Shown here: positions 25,482 through 38,024 of the stretch, one piece after another
Position numbering within the stretch: position 1 is the stretch's first letter
Layout: each line of letters starts with the position of its first letter
Assembly (NCBI GenBank): GCA_963565915.1
Contig: OY751494.1
Location: forward strand, 3,348,001-3,412,000
DNA length: 64,000 nt
DNA from: Entoloma clypeatum
Taxonomy: Eukaryota > Basidiomycota > Agaricomycetes > Agaricales > Entolomataceae
Reading direction: 5' to 3'
Position numbers and translations under genes: made by a program
The notes under the pieces: model-generated
Databases searched by the model: none
Seen by the model: the letters and a program-made list of their open reading frames with translations, nothing else
What the model was told of the DNA's origin: nothing

Positions 25482-28400
25482 ATGTCCCCCAAAGCCTTGG
25501 TTGTTCCAATTATCCTGGTCACTGGGTCCCTCCATTTTGCCGAAGTACAAGAGGATAGCACCGCAAGCGACGTTATTAAAGCTGTGATCTCGGCAGCCAA
25601 TGTTAAAGATGAAGTTCTGGGGGACCTCGAGGACTCTGGCTGGGCTTTGCAACGTATAAGAGAAGAACCTAGTGGTCGGTCATGGGAGGAAGCTGAACTG
25701 GAGGCATGGGGAGATGGTATGTGCTACATACACATACCCTTTGAGCTTCTGATCGTATCAGGCATCGTCGAGGGCACCATACCTATAGCCAGTTTGCTAA
25801 ATGCAACTTTTACTACGAGTAATTCTCACAGGCATTTCTCTTCCTTCGCATTGACATCGCATCTGCATACGCCTGTTTTTCGCCTGGTGTCTCTCCACCC
25901 TCGACTTTCCCTCAACATTTCGTTTCTTCGCGTCCCGGAGATTCATGACGAATACGAATACAAGCTTTTTCTTTCAAGGAGTATGAAGATTAACGAGGTG
26001 ATTGAACATATCGTGGACGAGCTTGGATTGACCAAGGCGTCACCGATCCCCGGCGGAGGTAGTCTAGAATACATTATTGAGGAAGTTTGGGTTCTTGATA
26101 ACTTGGAAAGTACGCAGTTTTCTCCTCCCTGAGGACCGAAAACTAATCCGTTTTGCAGAGAGTTCGAGGATCCCGATGGTTTCTCTTCTCTATGACCTTC
26201 TCGACTTTCCTTATATACCCAATCCGTTTTCGAGGACAGCCAAACGTACTTACAGATTCTGTGTTCCTGAGGAATGGTTTCGCAGGTCAAATCGTCGCAA
26301 GAGATCATCTGCCTCTCTCAAACCTTCCGATGCAACGCTTCGGCGGCTTGCAGCACTGCAAGAATTTGATGAGGGTGAAGGCGACGAGGGTGAGGATGAG
26401 GATGAGGGTGAAGGCACCGCAAAAATAGGCGCAGCTGATAGCCCAACTCACCAGGCCTCTAGTCACAACGCTCCACCAGAAAGAGCGATGTCCCCCAATC
26501 GTTTGTCGAGCTTTTTTGATGGCTGGTTGCGACCGAACTCGCCCCCACCACCTGGCCAAAACCAGTCGTCTACCATCGTGAACAACAGGAAGAGCGTGAG
26601 CGAGCCACTGCCTGTACACCAATCTGCGAGAAGTTTCGACATGTCAACCCAGTTTGAAAGAAGCATCAATGAAGCAGAATTTGAGAATATGCTGGTATGA
26701 AGTTTTCACATCCTTACGAGACCCGAATCCTCATGGCCCCACAGGACAAAATGGGATTGAAGGGAGACAATCGACGTCGTATATACGACCTGCCACCAAA
26801 TCAGAAGGCATATTTGCTTCAACAAAGCGCAAACCCTTCCTCGACGAAGACTGGAGGGAAGAATGGGTCGTCAGAAGCAGCGTCTTATGGACCATCCAGC
26901 GCATCAGCTTTGTTGCCTCGCCTTGTCCCTCAGCTCACTGGAGATGCTAGTATCATGCGTAGATTCTCCCTCTCAGGCTGGGGAGGAGCCGCAGCTGTCG
27001 TTGTACCTTCAGACTCTAGCAGCTTGAGCGGCGAGCTCGACTCGAACCCTCCAGAGAAAGGCAAGGCGCAATTGGAGAAGGTGGTCGATGAGATGCGACC
27101 TATACAAGCTCAGGAAACGGGCAGTCTTTGGAGTCGCTGGTGGGCTTCCTCTGGTGGCGAGAAATCAAATGAAACAAGTGCCAAATGGTATGTGGACGTT
27201 CTGCGAACTTCCAAGGCGCTGGACAAGAAACTTTCAAAACATGTGCTATCCTTGCGTGTTCACCTATCCACGGTAAATCTAGTGTGGGTCGAGGAATTCT
27301 TGGACACAGAAAAAGGTCTTGTTGCACTGGAAACCCTGTTAGACAGCTTGGTGGGTAAGGCAGGGAAAAAGCGTGAGTTGAATGAAGTAGAAACCTCTAT
27401 TCTACTGGATGTTATCAAGTGTTTCAGGATACTATCCAACACCGAGGTGAGTTTGATAGCTCGAGATATTCATCTGATTTTGTGAGCTCCCCGACAGCCT
27501 GGTTTTAAGCGTGTTGTTTCGTCGCCAACTGCCATAACTTATATAACATACTCCCTACACTCACCCTCTCTCAAGTTGAGGACACTAGCGTCCGAGATTC
27601 TTGCGGCTATCTGCGTGCTAGCTCCAAATACAGGCCATGGATCGGTATTAGCAGCATTTTCTGACTATCGCGTGGCCTATGAGGAGTCTTTTCGGTTTGA
27701 AGCACTCATAAGGTCGCTCCGTCTACCAGACTTAGGCACTGATTCAGATTCTGAGAGTGTTCTCGGCTTCGGGAACGAAGAAGAGGGTGTCTGGGAGGCC
27801 CGTGGTGCTGTCATGTCTCTCATTAACGCTCTCGCCACTTGTTTCGAATCACTTGAGGACCGAATCATTTTCAGAGAAGAGTTGGGGAGAAGAGGCTTGA
27901 ATGAAGTCATTGTCGTGAGTGAGGCATTCTGCATAGGCCTGTGAATCACCATTGAACACATTATCTAGGCCTTGCGGTATATCAAACCACCAGAATCCTT
28001 ATTGAAGCAATTGAACATCTATACAGAAGAGAAATTCGAGGATGAGGAAGACCTACGAGAACACACTCATTACCTCATTACCCAGCATGCACAGGGTCAT
28101 GAACGTCGTAGATCCGATTCTGAGGTTGTTTTCGAGGAGCTGGTGTCTTTGGCGAAACAACATGGCGAATTATACCCCATGATGGTCGAGATCTTGAATC
28201 ATTACTGTCAGATATTGCGAAGAGACGTCGGCATGCAAGTTTACATTACGCCAAGTCTCTAGACCTTTGATTGATCATTTCTTTGTTGCAGTGACCTGAA
28301 AGCGGACCTATTTTCCGTTCTTGATCGTTTTGTAAAACAAACAGCTCTGCTGGACAATTTGTACGTCAAAATTTGGGCGACTCTATCTACCTATCGTAAT

Positions 28401-31400
28401 AAACTTTCCTCTCACCCGATGGTAGTGATGATAGCTGGCATTTATTTTTAAAACGCTTCGCAGCGTCTGTTCAGGACATAACAGGTCAAGAACCCGACGT
28501 CCAAGCAACGCCTCTGGGTGACTCGAGCGGTTTTGCCGAAAGGGAGATCGAAGAGTTGCGGAATAAAGTGGAAGAACTCAGCGACGAGGTAAAATAATAT
28601 GCGGCGAAGTCTTGCTTTTCTGAGACATCCCCAATGAATCATGGCTTCCAGAGAACCAACCTGCGGAACGAACTCAATGATACAATGGCCGAGATCAATA
28701 CGTTAAAGGCTTTGCCTACTGGCCTATCGGTTCCACAGGCCAAAATGCCGGGTAAAGGAGGAGCAGAAGTATGTTCTTCGGCTCCCTCTATTTCCGGTGT
28801 TCATTGACGCTCGATCAGGGAGGGTTCCATGGCCTTGTGCAACGGCTTGTACAGAAGGAAAAACAGGTCCTACAACTTCAAGCTGACCTCGAGCGCTTCA
28901 AAGCACAACACCCGAACGAAGGGCGAGACGACGTATGAGTTCCTCCATTGTATACTCTCTCCGGCATCCCTCATTTCTGCTGTATGTGATTTCAGGATGA
29001 ACGCGCCAAGCGAGAACGCGACAGGACGAAGTGGAACACCTTGAATGAAGAAATCGCTAAGTTGAAAGTTCAAGTCAGTCAATGGTAACCCTGCCGTGAA
29101 GAAATCTAACGATTACATCTAACAACAGAGCGGTGAATTTGAACAGAGCCTTGGGATCAAGGACAAAGAGATCTTATATCTGAAGCGGGCGTTGGAATCA
29201 GTCTACACGCGTTTTATCTCACGAGAAGAAGCTCGAGAGGATGAACGACGGGAAGCTGGAATGGATACTGACCTCATCGTGGCACGAACAATCGAAAGAT
29301 TGAATCAGAAGGATGACCGAATTGCTTCTCTCCAGATTGAAGTTGCGGATCTCCAGAGTAAATTATCTACCAGGCCCAAGACTGAGAAAGAATTCAAAGC
29401 GAAATCTCCACCTCCACCTCCACCTCCACCAAAGAAGTTTAAAGGCGTTGCAGCACCGCCCTCCTCCTTATCGGTTCATTCTGAATCGCTGGACTCTGGA
29501 TTTCCACGGTCCCCGGTTTTAAGCATCGACGAAACACTTACCTCACCGCCTCCACCACCACCTCCACCACCTCCGCCGCCGCCGCCGCCTATTCAACTTG
29601 TATCAAAGCCACCGGCGGCACACTCTCTTCATCTGTCTTCAAGTCCATCAAGTCCACCTCCACCTCCACCGCCGCCCCCACCTCCACCAACATTGTTGGA
29701 TTATCACCCGGATTATCTGCCGGGTTCTCCTCCTCCTCCGCCACCACCACCTCTTCCGGGGATAAGCCGTCGGTCTCCTTCATCAGGGCAAAATGTTTTG
29801 GCCCCAGTACCACCGCCGCCAGTGCCAAACATGAATAGCAGATCCAAGATAAGGCTTCCGCCTATCAAACGGGTGAAACCATTCTTCTGGACTAAGATAA
29901 ATAGTACAAAGCCCCAATCCACGGTTTGGAATGATATGCCATCCGTCAGCCAGTTAAAGTTGGATGATCTAGTGACCTTTTTTTCCATCGATAGCACGCC
30001 TTCGACCCCCTCCCATATAATGAGCTCAACCAGGAAGACAAATGTCACAACTCTCCTGGATATCACGCGAGCCAACAACGTCGGTACGATTTCTTGTTTT
30101 GTCAAGCTTCTACATTCGTTTGATTGTAATGGCAGCTATCATGCTGGCCCGCATAAAATTGACCCTCCCCGAGATTCAGAGAGCTGTGTTGGAGTTGGAT
30201 GACAATGCTTTAACCTTCGATAACCTCAAGGCGATCAGCAAACAAATTCCGACATCAGACGAGGTGACTTTCTCAATTGAGTTTCATATGTCAGGCATTT
30301 TAATCTCCACAGATAACCCGTCTTAGAGATTTTCAAGACCTTGCGAAGCTTGCCAAGGCAGATCAATATTTCCGTCAGGTAATTTATCTTGTCCTTCCAC
30401 CCATTTCGTATGCTGTGTATCCATTATTGCGTCCATGCAGATCATGGATATTCCCCGTCTCCCAGAGCGCCTTGACTGCATGCTATATCGTCGAAAATTT
30501 GATCAAGACATTGAAGAGATGCGACCGGAATTGCACATCTTGCGTGAAGCATCTCGTGAACTGCGGGCATCGAAGAAGTTTAAGCAAATTTTGCAGGTAG
30601 TCATCTTTCTCCTCTTCCAAACTGTTTTCTTTCTTCACGTTGATGATAGACTGTGCTGTTTGTGGGGAATACTCTGAATGAATCGACATTTAGAGGAGGC
30701 GCACATGGCTTTCAACTTGATGCTTTACTCAAGGTTCGTGTATGTTGACGGAGCTCAGAGTTTTAGACACTCATTTTCGCCATCAGCTAAGAGAGACAAA
30801 GACGGTAAAAGGCAACGGGGACTGTCCCACACTCCTTCATTATCTAGCCCGAGTTTTATTGCGTGAAGACCCCAATTTGATAACCTTCACAGACGACCTT
30901 CCCAACCTTGAACCTGTGACTCGAAGTGGGCGGTAACCCTTTATAAAACTCTAATATTTCTGATGTGATCGCAGTATCTCATCAAACGGCTTTTCAAAAC
31001 GTCAATTCATTAGTAATGGGATTAGCGAGAGTTCATACAGAGATTATACAATCGCAGAAGGTAACTGTCCCTGGTGATCGTTTTGTCCTGGTCATGAAGG
31101 TATCTCATTTCCTCGACCTTGCAACGAAGCCTGGCTGATGTGTTTCGTCTAGCCATTTGTGACGCAAGTTAGCGCTCAAATCGATGCTTTAAAAAACATG
31201 AGCATGAGCGTGGACGCGGAGTTGCGGTCATTACTAACGTATTTTGGGGAGGATCCGGATTCGCCAGAGGCGCCTAAAGTCGAAGATCTCTTCAATCTCA
31301 TCTTGTCATTCTCCTCATCTTTACAGGTACGCTCCCTCAACGTTCCAGGGAGTAGCGCTCACGTAACTGATTTTCTACTCTGTATGGAAGAAATCTGCTT

Positions 31401-31919
31401 TGGAAGTTCACGACGCGCAACAGAAATACCCTTCACTGGAGGTACCGAAACTGACATTGGAAACAGAGGATCCTTTGCCCCAAAACGTCAGTGAATGCTA
31501 GATGCATTGCTCTTTGTGTCTTCTGAGAGGCTTGAAACAATCTAGACACTCGATACAACTCCAAGACCCTCACCCTCTAACGCTTTGTCACTCTCACCAG
31601 ATGAACCTATGGGCGAGAATGTTAGTGAATGCGGAACTTGTTTTCTTTGCGATGCTTACAATCTTGAAAATTTCAGACAATCAAGGCGGCTCCAAAGTCT
31701 GAATCCTTGGCATCTTCCCAAACGTTGTTGTCTGTATCATCTCCATCGTCAAATTCCATGGGGTATGTCGCTGGAATGAAGACAATGGGACGGGGCGACA
31801 TGGATCAGGCAATTCGAAATATACGAGAAGGAAGTCAAAGAGTGCGACGACGACCCTCGATGCGACCATTAAGCAAGATCTTCTTGGATGGCGGTCGGCC
31901 TCAGAGTCGGCACGACTGA
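25482..31919 (+). CDS. BNI1: Formin (Bni1/For3 type) actin nucleator
   Basis: Diaphanous-related formin that nucleates and elongates actin filaments under Rho-GTPase control. N-terminal segments resemble a ubiquitin-like region (LVVPIILVTGSLHFAEVQED, then KLFLSRSMKINEVIEHIVDE). A GBD/FH3 region follows (WYVDVLRTSKALDKKL, VEEFLDTEKGLVALETLLDS), then a coiled coil (EEIEELRNKVEELSDERTN). FH1 has several runs of 7-11 prolines between 29,400 and 29,830. FH2 starts at RVKPFFWTKINSTKPQSTVW and includes QRAVLELDDNALTFDNLKAI, PRLPERLDCMLYRRKFDQDI and LFVGNTLNESTFRGGAHGFQ. The tail MDQAIRNIREGSQRVRRR is a diaphanous autoregulatory domain. The gene is cut by many short introns. The true start may lie further upstream. 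Confidence 0.93.
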
Positions 31920-32205
31920 TGTTGACGTTATAATTATTTCACAGGAATTTTACAAAAAATCCTATATACCCACAAGGCTATCTCAATCAGGAGCTAGAAC
32001 TGTCTATTGTCATTTCCGTCTTCATGCACCCATGAAATACAATACATTATGTATACCAAACAAAGCGATGTTTGAAGCTGTTAGTAGAGAGTCCGTTGGT
32101 CGTTCATGAGGGCGTCAAAAACAGAGATAGAAATCAGAAGAAAAGATGGGATTGAACAGCAATAACTTGCACCAAAAAGATACAAGGGAAGGTACACTTC
32201 AGGGA

Positions 32206-33255
32206 CTAAACCTGTTCAGCGGCTGATGATACAGAAGGCGAGGCCGAAGCTGGGGCATGGGACGTATTGTGAAAGGAAACCCCAGGATAACGTGCAGCCA
32301 TGGAAGCTGCTTCGTCAGGCGGTACGTACCCATTTGGATATATCGGTTTCCAACGGCTGCTCGATGTAGTCTGCATCGGACGTGGGTACGTCGGGGGCGG
32401 CACTGCCGCTGAAAAAGATGCGCTTGGCACTGGCGCGACGGGAATGACGAACGAGGGAGATATCGGACTAGAACTCGAACTCGACTTCGAAGATGGTTCG
32501 ATGTAGATCTGATTCCCCAGGCCAGGGCGACTACCATACCAAGAAGTCGGTCGGTGGAGCGACCTCGAGGGGGCGTGTCGTCGCCTGGATTGGCCGGGGA
32601 CATAGTCAACTGTCACGCGCTCTGCAACCCATGGTAACTCGTTGATGTCATGGAAGAATTTCTGCACGCGGGTAATGTACGACGAGAAAGAGGTGATGGA
32701 GCCCGTGGATGTTGATGGAGTCTCCATTTTGGCGTAGTCCGGGCCAGGTTGCGGTTCAACATAGACGGGGCTGCCATGGACTGATGCAATGGGGAGCATC
32801 TGGTGATCGACCGCCGTGGTGCCGTCGTAGTTATCATCCACTTCGTGTGGGGAGTAGGCAGTATCTGAAGATGTGGCAGGCGAGGAGTGAATGTTGGGCG
32901 GACGTGTAGAGCGTATCGAAGCCCTCATATCTCGCGTTGGCGCAATGGTTGGGAGATGGCCTTGTGCAGCATGCTTTTGCTTGTTCATCGACACGACTCG
33001 CTTAACCAGAGTCGCAAACCGCCCTCCTGATCTTCGGCTATCGCGATTGGCAGCAGTCGGCGTTTGGGCAGCAGAATTTGGCCCAGATTCAAGATAAGGT
33101 GAATTGGGGTCCACGATAAAGTCATCGGGACCTGGTGTATGCAAAGCTCGTGGGGGAGGCATCGTCTCTGCTTCCATGGCAGCCAGTTCGTTGTATGAAG
33201 AGGCGGGAGACGCCGCCAAGAGACCCTGAAGACGGCTAACTTGCGCGGTGGTCAT
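32206..33255 (-). CDS. Disordered Ser/Pro-rich protein, unknown
   Basis: A single exon of 349 codons without introns. It opens MTTAQVSRLQGLLAASPASS; the composition is Ser/Pro/Thr-rich. The most ordered-looking segments are GRFATLVKRVVSMNKQKHA and SFSSYITRVQKFFHDINELP followed by WVAERVTVDYVPGQSRRRH. Clean codon structure over 1 kb and the lack of stops support a real gene. It lies 96 bp downstream of the lipin stop codon on the same strand. No family recognised. Confidence 0.75.
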   Translation of the reverse strand: MTTAQVSRLQGLLAASPASSYNELAAMEAETMPPPRALHTPGPDDFIVDPNSPYLESGPNSAAQTPTAANRDSRRSGGRFATLVKRVVSMNKQKHAAQGHLPTIAPTRDMRASIRSTRPPNIHSSPATSSDTAYSPHEVDDNYDGTTAVDHQMLPIASVHGSPVYVEPQPGPDYAKMETPSTSTGSITSFSSYITRVQKFFHDINELPWVAERVTVDYVPGQSRRRHAPSRSLHRPTSWYGSRPGLGNQIYIEPSSKSSSSSSPISPSFVIPVAPVPSASFSAAVPPPTYPRPMQTTSSSRWKPIYPNGYVPPDEAASMAARYPGVSFHNTSHAPASASPSVSSAAEQV

Positions 33256-33351
33256 GAGGGGTGGTGGTTAGGGGTGCCTCGAGGCCATGGAACGAAACGA
33301 TGCTGTGTTTGTTTTCTAATCATCCCTTATTATACGTATGTATTGTAGAAA

Positions 33352-36300
33352 TTATAAGAACGGCACGTCCTTCATCTCTCCAGCAGCCAGCAAATCCTCG
33401 TCAAACGTCTCGTCCCCTCCATCGTCCACCACGTCCTCGTCCCTATACCCTCCTTCTCCCTCTGCAAAATACTCTCCTTCTTCATCCTCGTCGAAATGCC
33501 TCTCATCCAGTGTCCCAGGCATGCTTGTCATGCTCCGCCGTCTCTCCCTCCGCCGTCTCTTCCCACTATCGTCCGCTTCCCACTCTTCATCCTCCGAGTC
33601 ATAGGACGTTGATTCGGGACTTGCACTTCTGATGCCATCCGCCGTCTGTGAGAATCCCAGAGTGTCCCTCAGCCGCTCGAACGACGACATCTGCCGCAAG
33701 TGCGGGTCTCTGTGGCCCCGTTCGGGTCTAGGCTCATCGTGGGGTGATCTCATTGGCGTCTGTCTACTTCCCACAAGACTGAAGTTCTTTAACCGGGCCA
33801 AGGTGCCTTGAGAGGTATCTGAGCGGGCGCTTAGTGTAGGCGAAGGCGGCGAGAGGTCGGGAAGTGGAAAGTCTTGCAGAGGTTGTTTCCAGTAATTAAA
33901 GTCTGTATATTCCGGCATCCATTTCCGATGGATTGGTGGAAACATTTGATCTACCAAGTCGGTCATGTAGATGTATCTGGGTTCACCAGGAGTGAATCCA
34001 ACGGAGAGAATACATGTGAAAGTCAACATACGAAGATTTGTAACCTGCCAGCTTCAGTAGCTCCAGCTTCACTTCGCCAGAAGAATCGATAGTGAATATA
34101 CGGGCGGAAGGCACATTCACACTGCGGTACGACAGAGCATCCGTGATACGGTTCCCAAACCCGGCATAGAAGGGATTCCGCGAAGCCTCCCCGAATAGGC
34201 GTTGAATGTCCCGCAAACACGCCATCTTGAAAACCTCGGGTTTTCGCATAATGACTTCCCTGAACAACCTTGAGCAAGAACCTATATCCCAAAAAAGATT
34301 GCATATATACCGATGGAGCGAGGCCATGAGTCGATCTGGACTCATAATTACCGGGCCCTCAGGAAGCTGGTAGTTGTTCTGCCTGATCCCTTTGAGGTAA
34401 TCACGCGTTGCATCTGCTTGACCAATAGCCCTCGATGTGAGATACATGATCTTGTAACCATTCCGGTTGATATCTGTATACAGTTTTGCAACACCAAGAT
34501 GCGTCCAATCTCGTCCAATCATTGCGAAGACGTGTCCCAAACCATCCGACCTTTCAGAATAACAGGCTTAAAATCAAGCATGCATGAACTCTTGGATAGT
34601 TATCTACTCACTTTGTTATTGTCCCATCAATGTCCGATACAACGACGAGGTCTGCCGAGTCCCACATGAAGATACGAGCGGTACAGGCAATGGCCCCAGA
34701 GGTCGAAAGTGAGAACGTGATGGTGTTAGCACCGGATTTCAGGTTGAGTACTTTCTGTCACCACACATCTACGTTTTTCTCGCTAAACAGCACAAAAAAA
34801 CGTACCAGCTGATCAGAAGTCAAGCGCAGTGTTTTTGCATATTTCCGTGTTGACGGAGGTGCTTGAGCCGGTGTAGGCGTAGGGATCTCCGTCGTCGCAA
34901 GTTGGATGGGCGACGAGGGGAAGGTAGGGGCCGATTCAGCTGGGGGTATCTCCTTATCCAGCCGCCCCCCCTCCATCCTTGGAGAAGGAACGTCATTGTC
35001 CTAAATCACATATCAATGGATTAAAACCATCTGCCAAATCAATATCCCAAGACCGTACTTTCTGCACAGTTGAAATACTATTCTCCAGAGTTGGCTTCTG
35101 GCCCTTCTCAAGATCCGCATCGCCTGCCGCGCGTGAAGTCTTCTTGCTTCTACTCCACCATTGTACCCAAGACAACGAGGTAGGTTTAGTTGACCGCGGT
35201 TCCGGCGGTTCGGACGTCGAGCGATAATGATACTTGTCCTCCTCTATTTCCTGCGGAGGCGTTGGAGGCACGCTGTCAGCTTCTTCGTCCTCCGAGAGCG
35301 GAGAAGTTGGTCGAATCGGAAGCCGGCTAGCTTGTCGAAGGGCAGCCTCGCGCCATAAGACGAGGGCATCCATGAGCGGTGATCCATCCGTGCGTGTGAT
35401 ATATCTAAAATGGGGTATCAGAGTCAACCTTTGATAAATATGATGAGAGAAGCACCGATTGTCTGCCCATCTTATAACAAGGTTCGGAGAATTAACGACA
35501 TCCTCGTCATCCAAAAATCTCTCGAAGTCGACTTTACCTCGAGAAAATATCCTCGCAGCTTCCACCTCATCTCGCCCATCAAATATGTTCATGTCATGCG
35601 TCCTGGTCACAGCGCCATCTTCTCCTGTCAACAAGGCCATGCTCACTTCAAATGCGACTCTCCTCTCCTCAATCTTCAGGATAAACCGCGTAGGGTCCGT
35701 CTTACTGGGGCCAAGCTTTCCTCCCTTCCCGAAGGCGGTCAGCTCCTCCCTTGTTCCATCCGTATCCCTCTCCATGACCGTGATTGCGGGTAATTCGCTT
35801 TGTTCCTCTGATTCGGAATACCTTTCACCTTCGAAGAGCGGTTTTCCCTTTCTATCTCTCGCCGGACTTCCATCCAACCCTGGTGGCACACTTCGGCTCC
35901 TCCCATGCTCCAGCTCAACTCCCAGTTCCTTTCTCTCAAGGTCAAGTCTATCGTCCATCAACTCACTGAAGTCCATTTCCGCCTTCTCCTTTCCTTTGCC
36001 CTGCCCCCAAGTCCGGCTGCCAAGCACAACATCCGTCCTTGCTGTTGAACCAAACTTTTGCTTAATAGGCGAAGGTTGAGGGAAAGCGCCCCATTCCCAG
36101 GAGTACTCCTGTACTGGTGTGAGTGGGTTCAATTCGGAGGCGGAGGCTTGAGGTCCTGATGCCGACGTAATATGGAGACGGGGGCGTTGTTCACCGTCGG
36201 GCGGGGGTTCCGAGGTGGCACGAAGCAAAGGGAACGAATGCACAGGTGCTTCAGCAAGAACATCCTCCGACGGTTTTATAACATTAAAGTGCAGCCCTTC

Positions 36301-37292
36301 AGATCCTAGAGATCAGACGGTTGTCAGGGTATGGACAATTGGAAGACGGGGCTACGCAACTGGATTCATAGCTCGCAAGCAGGGGTTGGTGTTCAGAGGG
36401 CCGCACAGTCCGGTCCGACCTCTCGCGATTATGGGAGTGGTATCCTTCAGCATCCAGTGCAATTCCTGAGGACCGCTATAAACATGATCATGGCAAGATT
36501 TAATCCTTGGCACCAACCATCATAGTATTCTACTTTTGGAGTGTCTAAATGATTCTTGGTCAGGTTTATTGCCTCGTCGACGTAGATATCTTGTTCCATC
36601 TCGGACGACAGGGTGGGAGTCGAAGGAGGGGACGGGAGAGATTGAGCGGGCACCTCAGGCGTGACTTGAGGTTTCTGTGGATGCACAGATAGAGTATGAT
36701 TTGGCTTGGTAAGGACATCTTCCGGCGGCGGAGACGGCAGGGCATCAAGGTCGAGGAATTCAGGCTCCTGAGTTGCGAGCTCTTCGGTCAGCGGTGTTTG
36801 CTCGTGGATGATGTCCGGGCCGCTCGGCAGGGTCTGCTGATGAGGTAGCGAAGTCACCCCCCCAACGTTTTGCAGAGCTTCGTCAGGCCGAGTCGGCTGG
36901 AGGAGGGGGCTGGTTATGAGATCCTCTGGTACATCCCCTTCTATCTCGAATACAAAGAAGGCTTCGCCTGCTTCTCCAATCTTCATCTTGAAAGGGATCG
37001 GGTGTCCGTTCACGGAAATATTGACCTTAAAAAACATATAGGCGTGAGTTGAGCGACAGAGTAATGAGTCCAGCTTGTTTACCAGCTTCTCTCCTGGGCG
37101 TAGGACTTGCCACTTTCCAAATCGGACATGGAAGGGTGAGCAGACGAGCTCTGTGTCGCCAGTGTCGGCAGGACGCTGGACGACGATGACGTCGATCGCG
37201 CCGGTGAGGGTTGAGGGATTGATTGGAGGGAGATCCTTGTAATACTGATATGGGGCGCTGATCGCGTTGACGGCGCCGCGCAGGTAGTTCAT
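33352..37292 (-). CDS. PAH1: Lipin / phosphatidate phosphatase Pah1 (Ned1)
   Basis: Mg-dependent phosphatidate phosphatase, making diacylglycerol for triacylglycerol and phospholipid synthesis and controlling nuclear membrane growth. The start MNYLRGAVNAISAPYQYYKD (37292) is the amphipathic N-LIP start, followed by SPFHVRFGKWQVLRPGEK and KMKIGEAGEAFFVFEIEG. A long disordered middle holds many Ser/Thr-Pro sites. The catalytic HAD-like domain carries DIDGT (codons at 34620-34634), preceded by FMWDSADLVVVS and followed by GLGHVFAMIGRDWTHLGVAK and LPEGPVIMSPDRLMASLHRE. The C-terminus is acidic and ends AAGEMKDVPFL. Catalytic DxDxT is intact. Several introns. The extra-long upstream frame beyond 37292 is not used. 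Confidence 0.94.
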
Positions 37293-37461
37293 GAGGAGGA
37301 GGTGGTGGTGGTGGTCAAGTGTAAGTATGTATTTATATGTAGCGCCGGAAGTCAACATGTGATTCAAGTGTGCTACTCCCTCGACCCACAATATTACTTA
37401 GTGATGAGGAGCTGTCTCGTGGTCGTAAACCGGACCAATGACGGGCTGGAAACAAACAACA

Positions 37462-37955
37462 TCAGTGACCAAGTTCGGTCGCAACACGTACAGCACATAC
37501 TGGGGTGTTCCGTTCCCTGAAGCAAGAAACGTGATGAACAATGCCAGGTTCTCGACTAGGAAAGCTGCACCTTACCATTTTGTGCCCCCAGGGAAAGCAG
37601 GAGCTATAGGCACGCCAAATTATCAACATCACGACGCGTGTGCGAAGACAGACCACCCACAAATATACGGATCAGGGTGCTTCATCTTCGCAAGTTCGGC
37701 TTCCGCCTTTTCCAAGATGACAGCCAGTGCCCGCGGATCCTGCACGTTGCTACAAGCGAGTGCCTAAGAGGGCGCATCATTGAATGGCGGGAATCCCGTA
37801 ACGCACCGATTGCGCTCAAAGTCGGCCCGGATTTGCATTGCCTGTGCTCTCCAAAGATCCCGTCTTATTGTCCAGTCGAGGGCATTCGTAAGGTAACGCT
37901 TGTATAGGGATTTCACGTATAACCTGTGCGCGGAGGAGAACGCGGTGTTGGACAT
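37462..37955 (-). CDS. NDUFB9: Mitochondrial complex I LYR subunit NDUFB9 (B22)
   Basis: Accessory LYR-motif subunit of NADH:ubiquinone oxidoreductase. Exon 1 reads MSNTAFSSAHRLYVKSLYKR and continues YLTNALDWTIRRDLWRAQAM. The LYR-type sequence is HRLYVKSLYKRYL. After an intron whose acceptor gives ERNRNVQDPRALAVILEKAE the exon runs to KMKHPDPYI. Two further introns give APAFPGGTKW and ERNTP before the stop at 37462. About 110 residues, as expected. No cleavable presequence is seen, as is normal for this subunit. Divergent from RRN3. Confidence 0.92.
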
Positions 37956-38024
37956 GGCAGACTTGGAGGAAGGACGGATTACGTGAGATCAGAACTTCAC
38001 CGTCACTCGTCGCCACCAGCAGCG
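37956..38024. promoter_or_regulatory. Divergent promoter of NDUFB9 and RRN3
   Basis: Only 69 bp lie between the start codons. The interval has no TATA-like word. It pairs a respiratory-chain gene with an rRNA-transcription gene. Confidence 0.5.

Noticed and set aside
29589..30105. Minus-strand ORFs opposite the formin FH1 region
   Set aside because: They are products of the complement of proline codons (Gly/Val/Glu runs) and overlap the formin exon fully.
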